A stretch of DNA of 64,000 nucleotides. It comes from Macrolepiota albuminosa (Eukaryota; Basidiomycota; Agaricomycetes; Agaricales; Agaricaceae). The stretch is taken from assembly GCA_027475525.1 (NCBI GenBank), contig JAMWFC010000120.1, positions 186,001-250,000 on the forward strand, written 5' to 3'. This document shows positions 36,315 through 47,419 of the stretch, one piece after another. The translations under genes and the position numbers were made by a program. Every line of letters starts with the position of its first letter. Within the stretch, counting starts at the first letter, position 1. The notes beneath the pieces were generated by a model. It made no database searches and was not told the DNA's origin. It worked only from the letters and a program-made list of their open reading frames with translations.

Positions 36315-36880
36315 GATTTTTTATAGAGTGCAGATTCTGTTCTGTCTGATAACAGGAATCTTGATGGCCTTGTATTATATCCTGTGGAATATCTCAACTC
36401 TTTGAAAGCCAGTAGTCTTCCTTTGGCTAAACTGGCTTTGAAGATTGAAGTTCCTGTCATGCTCCTTAGGAATTTGGATATAATCAAAGGACTTTGCAAT
36501 GGAACAAGAATGATTGTCACTTATATCAGCATCAAAGTCCTCAGATATTGTATCATCAGTAGAGATGTCAAGTTTTCAGGTTCAACTGTTTTGATTTCAA
36601 GGATCAATTTAGATGCCCTTGGAAAAGATTTGCTGATATCATTATGCAGGAGATAGTTTTTAATTTGATTGGCCTTTGTTATGACTATCAACAAGTCTCA
36701 AGGGCAATCAGTCAAATATGTTAGATTGGACCTTTGATCACTTGTTTTTACATATGGCCAACTTTATGTTGCACTTTCTTGATGCACATCAGGAGATTGT
36801 ATTGGAGTTATTTTGTCAGAAGAAAATACATCAAAAACAACTGAAATCCTCAATGGTTTACAAATGTAAGTGTGATTGTT
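36315..36880 (+). pseudogene. Decayed C-terminal fragment of a Helitron helicase
   Basis: SADSVLSDNRN, VLYPVEYLNSLKASSLPLAK, VMLLRNLDIIKGLCNGTRM and RINLDALGKDL align nearly residue for residue with the minus-strand helicase at 40411-40965. This copy is broken by TAG near 36655, frame changes and loss of the 'LYVALSR' motif. It begins abruptly at 36315, so only the last third of the helicase remains. It forms the left arm of a large inverted repeat with the Helitron 2 end. Confidence 0.85.
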
Positions 36881-37389
36881 AATTAACTACTTATTACTGA
36901 CTTTTATATTTTAGCATCTAACTTGACTTTTGTTGATACTGTACTAATATAATATATATATAACTTGGAATTATAGCATTATTTCTTGATATTGTAATAT
37001 TTGATAAATGTAAAACTCTCTATTCATTAACAACATATGCTGGCATCAGTAAGACATAATGAAAGTAAAATTATGATAGAAGCTGAGTTACTAATATACA
37101 TATTTAAAGCCCTAACTGAATGAAGTGAGGTTGGGGTGGAGACTAAGTTACTCATATACATATTTGGAGCTCTAACTAAATGAAGTGAGGTTAGGGTAGA
37201 AGCTTAATTAGGAGGGTTTGAAGGCAAAGCTCTTAATGAGCTACAAAATTTGTGCTGAATGCATAAATCATAGCTTATCTTTATAATATATAGGATGACT
37301 TTTGTAGAAATTTTAGTAAATGACTAATGCTGACCAAGACTGATCAAGAACCTTCCTTTCAGGGTAACAACATAAGAGTTGGCTTATTT

Positions 37390-37530
37390 GAGTACAAGCT
37401 ACGATTCATGCCTTCAGCATAAATTTTGTAGCTCGTTGGGGGCTTCACCTCCAACCCCCCCCCTCAACTAAGCCTCCACCCTAACCGAACAAAGTAAGGT
37501 TAGGGCTCCAAGTATATATAGAGAACTCAG
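37390..37530 (+). repeat. Hairpin module 1 (degenerate)
   Basis: Three palindromes in a row. First, 'agctacgattcatgcc...' pairs imperfectly with '...aaattttgtagct'. Second, 'ttgggggc ttc acctccaa' is a damaged G/C hairpin. Third, 'cctaac...gttaggg' has a short loop. The same order recurs at 38130, 38778 and 59133, and inverted near 37090-37290. Confidence 0.7.
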
Positions 37531-38129
37531 TGCTTAATCCTAGCCTCAACCTCACTTCGTTCGGTTAAGGCCTTGGTATTTCACAACTCAATGCTTAATC
37601 TCAGTCCTTCCACAACTCTCAAAGCATTATTGTAAGCTAAATTGAATTTTTCTTGAATTTTTCAGATTTTATCAAGCATTTATAAATCTCCAAAAAACTA
37701 AAATCAGTGTATCAGTAGCCTTTGAATTTTTTCTGATTTTTGAGTGATTTTCCTGGAATCTTTGAGCATTTTCTACTAACATCTTCTGGAAAACAGACCA
37801 ATTGAGTTTCTGATTTTTGAGTGATTTTCCTGGAATCTTTGAGCATTTTCTACTAACATCTTCTGAAAAACAGACCAATTGAGCCTTTCTGGAATTCTCC
37901 ACATTTCCTGAGCATTTTATAAATCCCAAAAAAAAAGCTTAACTTGGTGTATCATTGGTTCTTGAATTTTTTCTGATTTTTCAATGATTTACTTGGAATT
38001 TTCTAAGCATTTCTAATACTAAAATGAGCCAACTCTTATGTTATTACCCTAAAAGGAAGGTTCTTGGTCAGCCTTGGTCAGCCTTACTAATCAGATAGTT
38101 TTCACGAAATGGTTGTCCCATATATTATA

Positions 38130-38245
38130 GACGAGCTATGATTCGTGCCTTCGGCATGAATTTCGTAGCTTGTTGGGGGCTTCACCCCCAACCCCCCCCC
38201 AACTAAGCCTCCACCCTAACCTCACTTCATTCGGTTAGGGCTCCA
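38130..38245 (+). repeat. Hairpin module 2
   Basis: A stem of about 16 bp ('gagctatgattcgtgcc' with 'ggcatgaatttcgtagctt'), then 'ttgggggc ttc acccccaa', then 'cctaacc tcacttcattc ggttagg'. It is followed by a second, weaker 'ctcaacc...ggttaag' pair. Preceded by 'gttgtcccatatattatag', a segment shared with the other modules. Confidence 0.75.
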
Positions 38246-38777
38246 AGTATGTATAGAGAACTCAGTACTCATTCTCAGCCTCAACCTCACTTCGTTTGGT
38301 TAAGGCCTCTGCATTTCACAACTCAGTGCTCATTCCCGGCCTCAACCTCACTTCGTTCGGTCAACTCTCAAAGTATTATTGTAAGCTAAATTGAATTTTT
38401 CAGATTTGATCCAGCATTTATAAATCTTTAAAAAACTAAAAATCAGTATATTAGTAGCCTTTGAATTTTTTCTGATTTTCTGGTGATTTTCCTGGAATTA
38501 TTTGAGCATTTTCCACTAACATCTCCTGAAAAACAGAGCAATGAATTTTTCTTGAATCTTTCAGATTTCTTTAAGCATTTATAAACCTCAAAAAATTCAC
38601 AATCAGTGTATCAGTAGCCTCTGAATTTTTCCTGATTTTTTGGTGATTTTTCTAAGCATTTTATACATACATCTACCAAAAAACAAACAAAAAAGGAAGT
38701 ATTTGTCAGCCTTAGTCAGAAACTGTCAAAACTGACTAAGCACATCATTTCCCAGGCGTCGTCGCATTATATAAAGA

Positions 38778-38890
38778 CGAGCTACGATTCGTACTGAAGG
38801 CACAAATTTTGTAGCTCGTTGGGGGCTTCGCCCTCAAACTCCCCCCAACTAAGCCTCCACCCTAATCTCACTTCGTTCGGTTAGGGCTCC
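38778..38890 (+). repeat. Hairpin module 3 (right arm of the inverted repeat)
   Basis: Same three-hairpin order as the others. The first stem is weakened ('gagctacgattcgt' with 'aaattttgtagctc'). It is followed by repeated 'aacctcacttcgtttggttagagctccaagtatgtata' units to about 39020. It pairs with the degenerate inverted module at 37090-37290. Confidence 0.7.
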
Positions 38891-39278
38891 AAGTATGTAT
38901 AAGTAACTTAGCCTCCACCTCAACCTCACTTCGTTTGGTTAGAGCTCCAAGTATGTATATAAGTAACTCAGTCTTCACCCCAACCTTACTTCGTTCGGTT
39001 AGGGGTTCCAAATATGTATATTCATAACTCAACTTCTATCATGACTTACTTTCATTATGTCTTACTGGTTCAAGCATATGTTGTTAAAGAATAGAAAGTT
39101 CACATTTATCAAGAAATGATGTTACAATTCCAAGTTATATATATTCTATTAGTACAGTATCAACAAATATCAAGTTAGATGCTAAAATATAAAAGTTAGT
39201 AATAAGTAGGTAATTAACAATCATACTCACATTTGTAAACCCAAAAAATAATGCTACAATTCCAAGGTATATGTACAG

Positions 39279-40321
39279 TGATAGGCTTCTACTCGGATTG
39301 AGCGCATCAAGGGACATTATAGGCCGACCAACACTTGACACACTAGAGACTCTAGCGACCAGCCTTGGGTACAGAGCAGCCCTAGCGTGGTCGCTCTATG
39401 GCAAGACTTATCCATTCATCTCAATCACCAGTATCAGCCCCTCAGCACACTCCACTCAGTTACTTTGAAGACCAAGAAGGCTCAGAACTCATAGCGCTAG
39501 CACAATGGCGGGAGGTGACTCTGACCAAACCCCGATCAATACCGAAAGGAGTTAGCAATTGGCACTGTCAATCACCGAGGCACTTCAATCAGAAGTCCAA
39601 AGGAATCAATGATGACGAGACAGGATACATACAGACCCGACATTTAAATCTATCAAAAGATGGTACAATATTTAGCGCCAGAATTAGCGCTTACGGCATC
39701 TGTCGAGGATTCCCCGACCATACCCCGGGATGGCATGGCCAATTAAATTACATCAAAAAGTGAGCAAACTCGTACCATTTCTAAGTAGTTTTAGAGTCGC
39801 CATTGGTCGCCGTCACCAATGTGCTGCAGGTCGCCGTTGACAGGTGGCCATTAGCTACAGCCACGAAGAGAGGTGCTAATTGGTAGCGCCATCAATGGAC
39901 TTATTTTGGAAATACTGTAGCGCATAGTATAAAAACTAGCTACTTGCCATGTATATACTAACGAATCGTAACCTCTTGAGCACCCAGTTACACTTAGCGT
40001 TCAAATCGCGCTAGCATTGCCTGACTTTGTCACCAAGTTCGGCGCTAGCTTTGTCTATCTCGTCTTCGTCGTTTACGGTGCCACCTACGGGCACGCTACG
40101 CTGCGCTATTCGTTTCTTTCCCTATAACTTCTCCTAAACTACGACGCTTACCACTTGCTAGGTAGCATCCGAGGCGCTATCATCTAGCGCATCGCCCTAT
40201 CATCTCTGCTCGAGCACACCGGGACCCTGCCGGGACTCCTCACAAACCCGTATGCCAGGCACTGGAGACGGTGTTGTACTGCGTATATGTCCAGCGCACC
40301 CAACTACAGTTGGCGTCATCA
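39279..40321 (+). mobile_element. Solo LTR, same family as element 1
   Basis: 1,043 bp from TGATAGG to GTCATCA, flanked by the 4-bp direct repeat ACAG (39275-39278 and 40322-40325). It interrupts a sequence that is continuous in the left arm of the inverted repeat ('actgtactaatataatatat'). There is no internal region, so it is a solo LTR left by recombination between the two LTRs. A TATA box is kept at 39928-39935. Confidence 0.9.
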
Positions 40322-40410
40322 ACAGTATCAAGTTAGATGCTAAAATATAAAGTTAGTAATAAGTATATAATTAACAATCACACTTACATTTGTAAACCAT
40401 TAAGAACTTC

Positions 40411-41490
40411 TTAATACACAATATTTGCAGTCATTCTTGATGTATTTTCTTCTGACAAAATCACCTTGATACGATCTCCTGATGTGCATCGAGAAAGTGC
40501 AACATAGAGTTGGCCATGTGTAAAAACCGGTGATCGAAGGTCCAATCCAACATGCTTGACTGATTGCCCTTGAGACTTGTTGATAGTCATAGCAAAGGCC
40601 AATCGAATTGGAAACTGTCTCCTGCGTAATGGTATGGGCAAATCCTCTTCAGAAGCATCTAGATTGATCCTTGGAATCAAAACAGTTGAACCTGCAAACT
40701 TGGCATCTCCACTGATAATACGACATCTGAGAACTCTAGTGCTGATGTGAGTGATAATTATTCTTGTTCCATTGCAAAGTCCTTTGGTTGTGTCCAGATT
40801 CCTGAGAAGCATGACAGAAACTCCAATCTTCAAAGCCAGTTTAGCCAAAGGCAAACTACTGGCTTTCAAAAAGTTGAGATATTCCACAGGATATAATGCA
40901 AGGCCATCAGGATTCCTGTTATCAGAGAGAACAGAATCTGCACTCTGTAAAATTCTTTCTTCCCCTGGATACCTCTCTAGAACTTCTGCATTAATCTCCT
41001 CTATATCAGAGTTCTTGCCAGAGAGAATAGTCCGGTCCAGGTAATACTGATCATTTTGAGGATGACTAATATCAGGATATGTGGAAAAAATCAATCCAGT
41101 GATAGAATTGTCATCATAGATCATCCTTTCAGGCAGTTTGACTGTTTCTCCAGGTCCTAGATTTTTCCCTGCACCAACATCCAACAACCAAGCTGCATGA
41201 GCAATATTGTCTACAGTCTGCTCCAACCGCATATTTTGGACCAAGTAATGGACTTGAATATGATCCCAAAGTCAGCCTCTTTTGAGTGAAGCAGCAATCA
41301 TCTGCTGCCTGAGTCCATGTGGAACTACTGGAAGAGTTTGCCTAAAGTCCTCTCCAAAAACCACAGTAACTCCACCAAAGAAAATGTTGTTATTGAAGAT
41401 GTCTCTGAAGCCACAATCTACAGATTCAATGGCATTTTTGTGTTGCATTGGAACTTCATTCCAAATAACAACTTTGGTGCGAAGTATGAG
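40411..41490 (-). pseudogene. Helitron 2, C-terminal half of the helicase
   Basis: Reads leftwards from the inversion breakpoint at 41490: LILRTKVVIWNEVPMQHKNA (helicase motif II, Asn where Asp is expected), TVVFGEDFRQTLPVV (motif III), then an in-frame stop after SLKRG, VQNMRLEQTVDNIAHAAW (motif IV), LCNGTRIII, TINKSQGQSVKHVGLDLRSP and GQLYVALSRCTSGDRIK (motifs V-VI), ending at 40411. This is the canonical PIF1/RecD2-like end of a Helitron helicase. It belongs to the gene whose middle is inverted at 41491-45360. Confidence 0.85.
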
Positions 41491-44400
41491 CTATGATCAG
41501 TAGCAGAGGCACAAAGGGCTTTACATCAGCTAGAGGTGAGACAAAGACAACTTTTAAAAGTTGCATTGACTAAGAAAGATTAACAGGATGTAGATCTCAA
41601 TCCTGAACATAGGCCTTTGAATCAGGCTAGGGCTGAAAGGATCTTACAAAACTGGCAACAGCAACATTTAGCTGATCTTGAAGAGGATTTCAATGATTTG
41701 GATCCTCATGGATTACAAAATATCCATGCAGCTTTTGATGAAATGCTTCAAAATCCTTTGGAGTATTTGGAGCATCCCATAGACAATGAGATTGATCCAA
41801 ATCTACTGGATGATCCTAGGAATAATCCTGCTGAGAATATAGAGGAGGACTTGGAGTATGTGGATCCACCTGGAGATATCTACTGGATGATCCTAGGAAT
41901 AATCCTGCTGAGAATATAGAGGAGGACTTGGAGTATGTGGATCCACCTGGAGATAATAGACAGCAAAATCTACCAGCACCTCCTAACTTGGAGTATGTGG
42001 ATCTACCTGGGAATGTCATGCAGCAGAATATACCAGCACCTCCTGTCTTACAAAGGATTCAAGAACCTGATGATGTTCAGCCTAGGAATGCTCTTCCAAC
42101 AGGAAGACAGCATTATATAGATGGATCCCCTTCACACTATCTTGGTTCTATGGATGTTGCATGCCCACACTGTCATGCTCTACATTTTGATGCTGAAAAG
42201 CTCTCCAAGTCTACTAGACGTAATCCAAAGTTTGGCATGTGCTGTTTACAAGGGCAGATTGATTTGCCCAGACTTGCAGACGCTCCACCAGAACTGCTTG
42301 GCTTACTCCAAGGTCACCATCCTCTTTCTGATGCTTTTAAAGCATCTATTTGCCAATACAATGCAGCCTTTGCATTTACATCTCTGGGAGTCAAAATTGA
42401 CCAGGCAATTACCAATGCTCCTGGACCATACAGCTTTAGGATTAATGGAGAGCTCCATCATCTGACAGGTGCTTTGCTTCCAACTGAAGGTGATCATCTT
42501 GTGTATGCACAACTCTACTTCTACGAGAGCTCCATCATCTGACAGGTGCTTTGCTTCCAACTGAAGGTGATCATCTTGTGTATGCACAACTCTACTTCTA
42601 CGATCACAATCAACAATTGGCTTTTTGTCAGGGAAGCAATCCTAGATTGGATCCTCAGATAATGGCCTCTTTGCAGGATATGCTTCATAGAGTCAATCCC
42701 TTTATTGGCTTATACAAGCTTGCAAAGCAGATTATGACAGAAGTTCCTGAAGGCCAACCACAAAGGCTTTCTGTTCAACTGAGGGCTGACTTTGGAGACC
42801 ATCGACGCTATAACAACCCTAATGAACAGGAAGGAGTTGCTGCAATTATACCAGGAGATGGTTCTGAAGAACGATCAGATCACCGTGACATAGTCCTGCA
42901 TCTGCATGGAGGTCAATTGAAGCGAATCAGCCATCTACACCCCTATTACACTCCTCTGCATTACACTATTATATTTCCAACTGGAGAACCTGGATTTCAC
43001 ACCAATATTCAATCTCAATTTGGACCAGCAGGAGAACAAAGAGCCAAAAAAGTTAGCCAAACTGCATATTATGCATATAGGCTGCAGCAAAGAGCTTTGG
43101 AAGCTAATGCTGCATTGCTTTGGAGTGGCAGACTATTTCAGCAATATGTTGTAGATGCATGGGCATCAACTGAGCAGAACAAGCTCAATTGGGTCCGGCA
43201 CAATCAACAGAAGATTAGGGCTGAAGTCTATCAAGGAATAGTCAATGCGGCTGCTGGAGATGAAGACTTATGCAGACAAGGCTGACAAGTGGTCCTTCCT
43301 TCTTCTCATGTTGGAAGTGAACAACACATGCAGCAACTATTCCAGGACTCTATGGCTATTTGCAGACATTTCCATAAACCAGATCTCTTCATCACCATGA
43401 CTGCCAATCCAAAGTGGCCTGAAATAGAAGAGGCTCTGCTAAAAGAACCTATGGTTAATGGAAAGAGGCAAACAGCTTCTGACTGTCCAGATATTGTTGC
43501 CAGAGTATTTGAACTCAAGAAGAATGCTCTTTTGAAGGACATAAAAGATGGTCTATTTGGAAAATGTGTGGCATCTGTCCATACCATTGAATTTCAAAAG
43601 AGGGGACTTCCACACATACATATCTTGATCTTTTTCCACCATCATGACAAGATCAAAGATGCAGCTCATGTGAATACTATTGTTTCTGCTCAAATTCCTG
43701 ATCCAGTGACTCAGCCTCAATTGTATCAGGTATTGGCTTTGCTTGAATTATCAATGCAGTGACTGACCTTTGTTATTAGGTTGTTACTACCAATATGGTT
43801 CATGGTCCATGTGGAGCAGATTTTCCCAATGTCAAGTGCATGGTAGATGGCAAATGTTCTAAGAGATATCCCAAAGAATTTCAAGAAGCTACACAGTATG
43901 GTGATGATGGCTATCCCCAATATGCCAGACCTAACAATGGCTGCTTTTTTGAAAAGCATGGTCGTCGTTATGACAATCATAATGTTGTCCCATACAATCC
44001 ATATCTCTCAGCCAAATTCTAATGTCATATCAATGTGAAAGTCTGTGCTTCAGTGGATGCAATCAAATACATTCACAAGTACATCTACAAGGGCCATGAT
44101 AGGACAACTTTGGAGATTGCTAGGGAGGAGAGGGATGAAATCAAGGAACACTTGGATGCCAGATACATTTCTGCTCCTGAGGCTTGCTGGCACATCTTTG
44201 AATTCAACATGCATGCTGAATATCCTTCAGTGTACAGATTGCCTGTGCACTTGGAAAACCAGCATGAAGTCTATTTCCCAGATGATGAACCAATACAGGT
44301 GGTAGCTGCTAGACCTAATGCAGACAAGACTGCACTCACAGCTTGGTTTGAAGCCAATACCAGGTTTCCCAATAATAACACCACTTATCAGAACTTTCCA

Positions 44401-45360
44401 ACCAAGTTTGTTTATGAAGCATCTAAACGGAGTTGGAAGGAGAGGCAGAGAGGGACAGCAATTGGAAGGATGTATTTTGCTTCACCAAGACAGGGAGAAA
44501 GGTTCTATCTCAGGATGCTCTTGACTGTTGTAACCAATGCAACTTCATGGGCTGATCTCAGGACAGTCAATGGCCATATCTATCCCACTTATCAAAAAGC
44601 ATGCAAGGCTCTAGGTCTTTTGGAGGATGATGCAGAATGGAGGCAGTGTCTCACTGAAGCTGCTCCAATCCAACTAGGATCAGCTCTCAGACAGCTGTTT
44701 TGCACTATTCTATTCCACTGTGCTCCTGCCACTCCTGAGGCTCTATGGAATGAATTCAAGCATTCTATCTGTGATGATCTTCAACACAGATTGGAACATA
44801 CTAGGCAGTACAGGGACCGGATCTTTACCAATGAGGATATTTATGACTATGGCCTTTATCTCATCAATGACACTTTGATGAATTTTGGGAAAACTCTGAA
44901 AGACTTTCCCAACATGCCAGAGGCTCAACAGAATTGGAACATAGTTCCAGGTAATTGGCATTTGCATAAAAGATTGACTTGAATACTGATCATTCTTCTA
45001 GGCAACAGGCTTTTAGAAGATGAAACCAATTATGATGTTGAGGAGCTCAAGCAAAGAGTGGAGAGTAACAAGGCCAAGTTCAATGTGGAACAACTGGAGA
45101 CTTTCAATGCTGTCATAAACTCAGTGAACAACAATTTGGGCAGGATGCTATTCATTCACAGTGCTGGAGGATGTGGCAAAACCTTTGTCTGCAATACTCT
45201 GGCTGCTGCAGTTCGTTCTAATGGAGATGTGGCATTATGTGTAGCATCATCTGGCATTGCTGCCTTATTGTTGGAAGGGGGTAGGACAGCTCATTCAAGA
45301 TTCAAAATTCCCATTCCTGCTCTTGACACATCCATTGCCAATATCAAGAGAGGAACCCAG
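41491..45360 (+). pseudogene. Helitron 2, inverted middle segment (Rep nuclease and helicase N-half)
   Basis: Reads rightwards: SVAEAQRALHQLEVRQRQL, an acidic spacer with the repeat EYVDPPG/LEYVDLPG, a Cys motif region (DVACPHCHALHF), the Rep domain with HUH motif KRGLPHIHILIF (about 43610) and tyrosine motif IKYIHKYIYKG (about 44085), then Walker A HSAGGCGKTF (about 45165) and RTAHSRFKIPIP. The frame stops at 45360 (GTQ), between helicase motifs I and II. Introns at about 43730-43780 and 44950-45000 fit GT-AG. In-frame stops: TGA 41494, TAA near 41576, TGA near 43284 and TAA near 44021. Period-77 duplications at 41802-41955 and 42448-42601 break the frame artificially. Confidence 0.85.
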
Positions 45361-46235
45361 TTCATGCTCTTTAGTTATAGCAATATCTCTGAGCTGTTGT
45401 TGCTCATGCAATACTGCTAATGCTTGTTGTTGCCTCTGTTGCTCCTGCAATACTGCTAGTGCCTGCCATTGTCTATCCTGCTCCTCAGCTGCAGCAATAT
45501 GTGTTGTTGCCTCTGTTGCTCCTGCAATACTGCTAGTGCCTGCCATTGTCTATCCTGCTCCTCAGCTGCAGCAATATGCCTCAATCTTTGTTGGTCTTGC
45601 AATGCTGCTAATGATTGTGCTTGTATAGGAGCAACCTGCTGTCTCCCTCTATTCCTAAGTGCAGGTGGCAGTGGCAGTGGCATTGTGAAGTTTGGCAAAG
45701 CAGCTCTATGCAAAGCAGGCATTCTAGGTATAGGATTTTGTAAAGGAGCATCCCAACCTTCAGGCAAATGAGTTTCAGGTATACTCATAGCAGTCCCACC
45801 AACTACAGGCTGATTGACTGATCCCACTCTATGATCTCTTCCATGCACAGCAGCTGGTAGAGGTGCTACTATTGAAGGCACATAAGGAGCTCTATGTGCA
45901 AGAAAAGGTAGAGGTGGTATCATTCTAGAAATAGGATTTTGCAAAGGGGCATTCCATCCTTCAGGTAAATGAGTTTCAGGAAGAGCCCTAGCAAATAGAT
46001 CCTCAGCAACAGTTGGTGGTCTAACAGGCCTCCTCAAAGAGCTAGAAGTATTTCCTCCAGAGCTTGAACCAATCTGATTATTTCCCCCAGTTCTCATATC
46101 CCCCAATCCTGTAGTTCCAAGTTGTACATCCTCAGATGCAAATAAGTTCATAGCAACAGTTGGTCCAATAGGCCTTCCCAAAGAGCTAGAGGCAATCTGA
46201 TCATTTCTTCCAATTCTCATATCCCCAGTTCCCAT
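45361..46235 (-). pseudogene. Helitron 2, Gln-rich N-terminal segment (proximal part)
   Basis: On the minus strand the frame encodes repeated MRTGxNxQIGSS motifs, two copies of ETHLPEGW(N/D)APLQNPI, and a Gln-rich helical part (QALAVLQEQQRQQ) that ends KEHEL at the breakpoint 45361. It has no stop codon once the period-77 duplication at 45426-45579 is collapsed. The LTR element inserted at 46236 separates it from its upstream part at 57719-57958. Low-complexity N-termini of this kind occur in other Helitron proteins; function unknown. Confidence 0.75.
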
Positions 46236-47173
46236 TGATGACGCCCAAAGTTTGGTCAGTAACAAATATAACTATAGTGTTACCGTACCAAAAGCTTGCG
46301 TTGGGTGCGCTATAAGTGATGTGAGGAGTCCTGGGCAGGTCCCAGAGAACGCGCCTGTGAAGATGAGAAAAAGTCGGTAAGGGGGTCGGCAAGTGTAAAG
46401 CGCTAAGGTAAAGCGCCTATGAAGAAGCGGTAAGCAAACACGGCAATGTCAATGGCAAGAACACAGTAAGCTTAGCGAAGTCTAAGCGTCGTAACTGCCT
46501 GCCGTAGATGCAAGGCATGAATAAGTCGAAGGCTAGCGATGAAGTCTGCAACTGCCGACGAGCTTGACGTTGCCGACCGTAAATGAGATCTTGAGCATAA
46601 GGGAGACTAAAGAAAGGGGAGCAGGAAACTCTGGTCTATTGTTCGATGTCCGTATGTACAAGTTGGTAAGTACTTTATATACTACAAGGAGTTCACCGTC
46701 GCCAGTGACCAACCATTGCCAAAGTGCGGTAAACTGGAAAATTTCATAGGGGTAGCTCCAACGGTTTCAGATCCCTACCGTCCATTCAAGACCCTTAGCG
46801 GCGCCAGGTGGCAGATCGTGATGCTAAACCATCAATCCATCACCCTTCTGTCTGTCCAAAAGGCTTAGCAATGTCAGGCGCCAAATCGAGGCGCTAAGCG
46901 ATGTCAGATGCCAAGGTCAAACGCCAAGCTGTCCGTCAGTTTTTGATAGATCATCAGGCTTCTCCCTAAGCGCTGTCGTCAGTGACTGATGCCATCTGTC
47001 AGTTGTCATTCTGTCTGCCGTCGGCGCTATCACTGATTGGATCTGCTTCTTGCCGTGCGCAGCCGTCAAATATTGCCAAAATTAGTTAGTTAGCACACGC
47101 TAAGGTACCCTGAGCCTGTGCCGTGTTGCCGTAGCCTGCTGTTGATGCGCTGATCCTGTATGGGGTCCTATCA
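46236..47173 (-). mobile_element. 3' LTR of element 2
   Basis: 938 bp, bounded on the plus strand by TGATGACG and CCTATCA. A TATA motif (minus strand) lies at 46681-46673. Compared with the other LTR there are about 30 differences, all transitions and nearly all at CpG positions. Confidence 0.95.
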
Positions 47174-47182
47174 TCTCCCCCC
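47174..47182 (-). other. Polypurine tract of element 2
   Basis: On the minus strand GGGGGGAGA lies directly before the LTR start TGATAGG. The flanking sequence matches that of element 1 (2000-2026). Confidence 0.8.
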
Positions 47183-47419
47183 AACTGAAAAATTGACTGT
47201 CCTCAGTCACCAAATAAGGCTACCGTTACCGCTTTTGTGACAAGTGGTCTGTGCGTTTTTGAGATTTTGTTTATAGTCCTGGCGCATGAGTGTGGACTTC
47301 GTTTCTCCTCCCATCTTTTATCTGGCGCTCTATTAAAATTAAATGTCTTTCTGCATTCCAACATGAGTGTGGACTTCGTTTCTCCTCCCATCTTTTATCT
47401 GGCGCTCTATTAAAATTAA

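Larger units (their letters stand above)
36315..40965. repeat. Large inverted repeat of two Helitron 3' ends
   Basis: The left arm (36315-37290) and right arm (38770-40965, interrupted by the solo LTR 39279-40321) carry the same sequence in opposite directions: helicase C-terminus, stop, an AT-rich 3' flank ('gtaagtgtgattgttaattaa', 'cataatgaaagtaa'), and the hairpin module. About 1.5 kb of spacer between them holds two more hairpin modules. Two elements thus sit tail to tail. Confidence 0.75.

Noticed and set aside
45257..45771. Cys-rich plus-strand frames (CCCLCCSCN repeats)
   Set aside because: Reverse complement of the Gln-rich Helitron N-terminus, whose frame is open and joins in frame to the inverted segment.
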